NCBI GenBank assembly: GCA_040216635.1
Contig: JAVJOU010000001.1
Location: 124,001 to 188,000, forward strand
Origin: UBA1479 sp040216635
GTDB taxonomy: Bacteria > Pseudomonadota > Alphaproteobacteria > Rhodospirillales > Casp-alpha2
Direction of reading: 5' to 3'
DNA length: 64,000 bases
Made by a program: the position numbers and the translations under genes. The first letter of the stretch is position 1. The number at the start of each line of letters is the position of its first letter. The notes under the pieces were generated by a model that had not been told where the DNA came from, did not search any database, and saw only the letters and a list, made by a program, of their open reading frames with translations. This document shows, one piece after another, positions 60,384-64,000 of this stretch.

Positions 60384-61157
60384 ATGGACACACCGAACCT
60401 CCCATCCTTGTTCAATCTGGTCGCGCTGGACAGCGTCGACAGCACCAACGCGGAAGCGCGCCGTCTGGCCGAAAAGGGCCCGGAAGAAACGCCCGAAGGC
60501 ACCTTGGTCTGGGCAGCGGAACAAACGGCCGGGCGGGGGCGCCGGGGCCGGACTTGGCACAGCCCGAAAGGGAACTTCTATTGCTCCATCGTGCTGCGGC
60601 CCGACGTTCCGTTGAAAGACGCGGCGCAATTCGGTTTCGTCGCATCGCTGGCCGTGTTCGATACCATCGGCAGCCTGGCGCAGCCCGGCACGGAAGCCCA
60701 TACCAAATGGCCCAATGACGTTTTGATTTCCGGGCGCAAGGTCGCGGGCATATTGCTTGAGGCCCAGGGGGCGGCTTCGCCTGAGGCCGAGCCGGATTTC
60801 GTGATCGTCGGGGTCGGCGTGAACCTTGTCGATTACCCGGAAGATGTGGAATTTCCCGCGACCGCCATGGCCGAGGAAGGCACGCGTGTTCTGGCCCCTG
60901 AATTTCTGGAAGTATTCGCCAAGCACTTCCTGGCCTGGACACGGATGTGGGTCGATGAAGGCTTCCCGCGCGTCCGCAAGAACTGGCTGTGGCGCTGCGA
61001 TCAGGTCGGCAAGAATGTCGAAGTGCGTCTTGCCAACGAAACCCTGACCGGCGTCTTCAAAGACCTGGATGACACGGGGGCGTTGGTTTTGGACACTCCC
61101 GACGGCCCGCGTACCATCACCGCCGGTGATGTCTATTTTCCCCAGTCGAACGCGTAA
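60384..61157 (+). CDS. birA: Biotin--[acetyl-CoA-carboxylase] ligase
   Basis: A 257-residue class I biotin protein ligase. GRGRRGRTWHSPKGNFYCS binds biotinyl-AMP; KWPNDVLISGRKVAGILLEA holds the catalytic Lys region; the C-terminal SH3-like domain has VRLANETLTGVFKDLDDTGA. No N-terminal DNA-binding domain, so it is not a repressor, unlike E. coli BirA. Its place after nuoN is common in alphaproteobacteria. Confidence 0.95.
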   Translation: MDTPNLPSLFNLVALDSVDSTNAEARRLAEKGPEETPEGTLVWAAEQTAGRGRRGRTWHSPKGNFYCSIVLRPDVPLKDAAQFGFVASLAVFDTIGSLAQPGTEAHTKWPNDVLISGRKVAGILLEAQGAASPEAEPDFVIVGVGVNLVDYPEDVEFPATAMAEEGTRVLAPEFLEVFAKHFLAWTRMWVDEGFPRVRKNWLWRCDQVGKNVEVRLANETLTGVFKDLDDTGALVLDTPDGPRTITAGDVYFPQSNA

Positions 61158-61174
61158 GTAACGGGGAGGGTGAT

Positions 61175-61948
61175 ATGCTGCTGGCCATCGATTCCGGAAA
61201 CACCAATATCGTCTTTGCCGTGTTTGACGACGCCGGAACCGTTAAGGGCACCTGGCGCGCCAATTCGAAATTGGAGCGGACCAAGGATGAACATGCCGTC
61301 TGGCTGCGCCCGCTTTTGGAAATGAACGGGATCGCGCCCGAGGACATTACCCATGCCATCCTGGCGACGGTCGTGCCCAACAACCGGTTTCCCTTGGTCG
61401 GGCTGTGCCGGGATTACTTCGGGATCGAGCCCCAGGTGATCGGCGATGCCGGGATTGATCTGGGCATCAAGGTTCTGGTCGACCGGCCGGAACAGGTCGG
61501 CGCCGACCGCTTGGTCAATACGGTTTCCGCCCATGCCAAATACGGCGGGCCGCTGATCATCGTCGATTTCGGCACGGCCACGACCTTCGACGTGATAGAC
61601 GGGCAGGGCAGCTATGTGGGCGGCGTCATTTCGCCCGGTATCAACCTGTCGCTGGAAGCCCTGCATCAGGCCGCCGCGAAACTGCCCCTGATCAGTGTCG
61701 AGAGGCCTGAAAAGGTGATCGGCCGTGATACGGTCACGGCCATGCAATCGGGGGTCTTTTGGGGTTATGTCGGCTTGATCGAAGGGATCGTCGGCCGTAT
61801 TCGCCTGGAAATGGGTGCCGACTGCCAGGTCATCGCCACGGGCGGCCTCGCCCCCCTGTTTGTCGAAGCAACGGCCTGTCTTGAGCAGGTCGATGCCAAC
61901 CTGACCCTGGACGGACTTTACATGATCCATCGGAACAACACCGCATGA
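61175..61948 (+). CDS. coaX: Type III pantothenate kinase
   Basis: A 257-residue enzyme for the first step of coenzyme A synthesis. MLLAIDSGNTNIVFAVFD (phosphate-binding), VGADRLVNTVSA, VDFGTATTFDVIDG and GGVISPGINLSLEALHQ-AAA are the family blocks. Needs a monovalent cation and is not inhibited by CoA. Its stop overlaps the rnj start (ATGA). Confidence 0.96.
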   Translation: MLLAIDSGNTNIVFAVFDDAGTVKGTWRANSKLERTKDEHAVWLRPLLEMNGIAPEDITHAILATVVPNNRFPLVGLCRDYFGIEPQVIGDAGIDLGIKVLVDRPEQVGADRLVNTVSAHAKYGGPLIIVDFGTATTFDVIDGQGSYVGGVISPGINLSLEALHQAAAKLPLISVERPEKVIGRDTVTAMQSGVFWGYVGLIEGIVGRIRLEMGADCQVIATGGLAPLFVEATACLEQVDANLTLDGLYMIHRNNTA

Positions 61949-63627
61949 CCGGCAACGATGCGGTGACGGACGGCGATAACGAACTGGTTTTCGTGGCCCT
62001 TGGCGGCGCCGGCGAGATCGGCATGAACCTGAACCTTTACGGCTACGGCCCGCCGGGTGAAGAACGCTGGATCATGCTTGACCTGGGGGTCACGTTTTCC
62101 GACGGCTGGCCGCCGGGCGTCGATGTGATCATGGCCGACCCCACGTTCATTGAAGAACGCAGGGATCAGCTTGACGGCTTGGTCCTGACCCATGCCCACG
62201 AAGATCATCTGGGCGCGGTTCAATATTTGTGGGACCGCTTCAAATGCCCGATCTACGCCACGCCGTTCACGGCCCATATCCTGAACCGCAAGCTGTCGGA
62301 GCCGGGATGGGAAAACGAGGCCGAGGTCAATGTCGTGCCGCTGCAGGGCAAATTCTCGGTCGGGCCGTTCGAATTGGAACTGATCACGCTGACCCATTCA
62401 ATCCCCGAGCCCAATGGCGTGGTGCTGCGCACGCCGCTGGGCACGGTCCTGCATACGGGCGATTGGAAGTTCGACCCGGATCCGGTGATCGGCGACGTGT
62501 CCGACCAGGAAGCGCTGCGTGCCCTGGGCGATGCCGGAGTCACGGCCATGGTTTGCGATTCCACCAATGTGTTCGCGCCGGGGCAGTCGGGGTCCGAGGG
62601 CGACATCCTGGACAGCATGGCCGAGGTCATCGCCGGATGCAGCGGGCGGGTCGCCGTAGCCTGCTTTGCGACCAACGTGGCGCGCCTGGAAACCATCGCC
62701 CGCGCGGCGGCGGAAACGGGGCGCGAAGTGGTTCTTGCCGGCCGGTCCCTGTGGCGGATTCAGAGTGCAGCTCGGGAAAACGGGTATTTGGCCGATATTC
62801 CGCCGTTCCTGGCCGAGGAAGACGCCAATAACCTGCCCGATGACAAGGTCCTGATTATCTGTACCGGCAGCCAGGGGGAGCCCCGGGCCGCCCTGTCGCG
62901 TATCGCCGCCGGAGATCATCCCCGGATTTCCTTGGGCGAAGGGGATTGGGTCATTTTCTCGTCGCGGGAAATTCCCGGCAACGAGACCTCGATCGCGCGG
63001 TTACAGAATGATCTGGTGGCATGCGGCGTGCGGATCATTACCGCGCGCGATGCCTTCGTCCATGTTTCGGGCCACCCCAACCGGGACGAGCTGTCCCATA
63101 TGTATCAGCTTGTCCGCCCGCGGGTGGCGGTGCCGGTCCATGGCGAGCTTCGCCATCTGCATGAACATGCGCGCCTGGCCCGGGAATGCCAGGTGGAACA
63201 GGCCATTCTGGCACCCAACGGAACCATGGCGCGTCTGGCCCCGGGACCGGCGGAAATCGTCGATCACGTGCCGACGGGGCGTTTGGCCCTGATCGGCGGG
63301 CGGCTTGTGCCCCTGGACGGCAACCTGATCAAGGAGCGCATCCGCGGGGTCTGGCATGGCGTGGTCACGGTGACCGTCGCCGTCGACGATGCCGGCCTGG
63401 CGGAAGAACCGCAGATCACCACATTGGGAATTTCAGAAGACCAGGACGAGGACCCGGTGGTCGATGCCGCGCGTGAGGCCGCGATCAACGCCGTGCGCGC
63501 CCTGCCGCCGCGCAAGCTGGCCGATGATGGGGACGTGCTTGAAGCCGTCCGCTTGGCCGTGCGCCGGACATTCCGGGCGAAATTGGACATGAAGCCCGTG
63601 ACAACGGTGCATTTGGTGCGTATCTGA
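61945..63627 (+). CDS. rnj: Ribonuclease J
   Basis: A 560-residue metallo-beta-lactamase RNase with endonuclease and 5' exonuclease activity, involved in rRNA and mRNA maturation. Metal ligands in LTHAHEDHLGAV, LTHSIPEPNG, HTGDWKFD and the beta-CASP block SGHPNRDELSHMYQLVRP. PVHGELRHLHEHARLA is typical of RNase J. Translationally coupled to coaX. Confidence 0.95.
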   Translation: MTGNDAVTDGDNELVFVALGGAGEIGMNLNLYGYGPPGEERWIMLDLGVTFSDGWPPGVDVIMADPTFIEERRDQLDGLVLTHAHEDHLGAVQYLWDRFKCPIYATPFTAHILNRKLSEPGWENEAEVNVVPLQGKFSVGPFELELITLTHSIPEPNGVVLRTPLGTVLHTGDWKFDPDPVIGDVSDQEALRALGDAGVTAMVCDSTNVFAPGQSGSEGDILDSMAEVIAGCSGRVAVACFATNVARLETIARAAAETGREVVLAGRSLWRIQSAARENGYLADIPPFLAEEDANNLPDDKVLIICTGSQGEPRAALSRIAAGDHPRISLGEGDWVIFSSREIPGNETSIARLQNDLVACGVRIITARDAFVHVSGHPNRDELSHMYQLVRPRVAVPVHGELRHLHEHARLARECQVEQAILAPNGTMARLAPGPAEIVDHVPTGRLALIGGRLVPLDGNLIKERIRGVWHGVVTVTVAVDDAGLAEEPQITTLGISEDQDEDPVVDAAREAAINAVRALPPRKLADDGDVLEAVRLAVRRTFRAKLDMKPVTTVHLVRI

Positions 63628-63658
63628 TAGGAACAACCGTGACGGAGAATCTTGGAAC

Positions 63659-64000
63659 ATGATCGGAAAACTGAACCACGTCGCCATTGCCGTTCCCGAC
63701 CTGGACGCCGCCATGGCGACCTACCGCGACTCCCTGGGGGCCAAGGTGTCCGATCCCCAGGCGGAACCGGATCACGGCGTGACCGTGGTGTTCGTGGAAC
63801 TTGAGAATACCAAGATCGAACTGCTGCACCCCTTGGGTGAAGGTTCGCCGATCCAGGGGTTCCTGGATAAGAATCCGTCCGGCGGCATCCATCATGTGTG
63901 TTACGAAGTCGGGGATATCATGGCGTCCCGCGATCACCTGAAAGCGCAGGGCGCCCGTGTTCTGGGTGATGGAGAGCCCAAAATCGGCGCCCATGGAAAA
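63659..64000 (+). CDS. mce: Methylmalonyl-CoA epimerase (partial, cut by right edge)
   Basis: First 114 codons of a vicinal-oxygen-chelate protein. MIGKLNHVAIAVPDLDAAMA with the first metal His, VVFVELENTKIELLHPLGEG with the Glu, and SGGIHHVCYEV with the second metal His match methylmalonyl-CoA epimerase, which interconverts the 2S and 2R forms in propionate use. About 20 C-terminal residues lie outside the window. 31 bases after rnj; ribosome binding site GACGGAG is rather far. Confidence 0.93.
   Translation, partial: MIGKLNHVAIAVPDLDAAMATYRDSLGAKVSDPQAEPDHGVTVVFVELENTKIELLHPLGEGSPIQGFLDKNPSGGIHHVCYEVGDIMASRDHLKAQGARVLGDGEPKIGAHGK

Noticed and set aside
60384..60470. BirA as biotin repressor
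   Set aside because: The protein starts at the catalytic domain; no helix-turn-helix is encoded upstream.

Overview
The window comes from a GC-rich alphaproteobacterium, most likely a Rhodospirillales-type marine or freshwater organism. The reasons are the uninterrupted nuoA-N operon followed by birA, coaX, rnj and mce, the tig-clpP-clpX-lon-hup block, an AapJQMP/Bzt amino-acid transporter, and a separate gene for the NDUFS4-like complex I subunit that is typical of alphaproteobacteria and mitochondria. No phage, insertion sequence, plasmid or CRISPR signature was seen.

Layout. 1-5549 (minus strand): eight overlapping genes for an Mrp/Mnh-type multisubunit cation/proton antiporter, cut by the left edge. 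5771-12007: single genes (DUF192, NDUFS4-like, tRNA-Pro, tRNA-Arg, a Lin0512 pair, NIPSNAP, MsrA, a TIGR02466 oxygenase, a LysR regulator with a divergent 67-residue protein). 12004-14750 (minus): COG0523 GTPase overlapping hisI, then a cystathionine beta-lyase. 15000-19349: aapJQMP with a hairpin between the binding-protein gene and the permease genes. 19417-22195: a lower-GC catabolic cassette (LysR, acetoacetate decarboxylase-like protein, BKACE). 22231-26212: a remnant and an intact copy of a TauE/SafE gene bracketing an oxidoreductase, a DUF4437 cupin and a LysR regulator. 26258-34933: sulfurtransferase, cysteine synthase, enoyl-CoA hydratase, Nudix hydrolase, an alpha/beta hydrolase-OsmC fusion, a MetE-like methyltransferase, a tiny basic peptide gene, a CopD-like membrane protein, DUF302 and a PAS histidine kinase. 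35071-38088: NAD(P)HX repair enzyme and malonyl-CoA decarboxylase. 38233-45295: tRNA-Leu, trigger factor, ClpP, ClpX, Lon and HU. 45490-45803: tRNA-Val and tRNA-Asp. 45998-60366: nuoA-N. 60384 to the right edge: birA, coaX, rnj and the start of methylmalonyl-CoA epimerase.

How the parts work together. Respiratory complex I makes up about a quarter of the window, and the NDUFS4-like accessory subunit is encoded about 40 kb away from it. The Mrp-like cluster is built from complex-I-related membrane modules. The tig-clp-lon block is the protein folding and turnover module. TauE, SseA, CysK, MetC-like and MetE-like genes form a loose sulfur amino-acid theme. The least ordinary signals are: a 22-codon reading frame coupled to nuoJ; an ATA-like start in the Mrp cluster; a Lin0512 pair in which one copy has lost the family motif; a strongly folded intergenic region near 10.55 kb; His/Asp-rich stretches in three unrelated proteins; and the duplicated TauE end. 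No clearly unprecedented multigene system was found.
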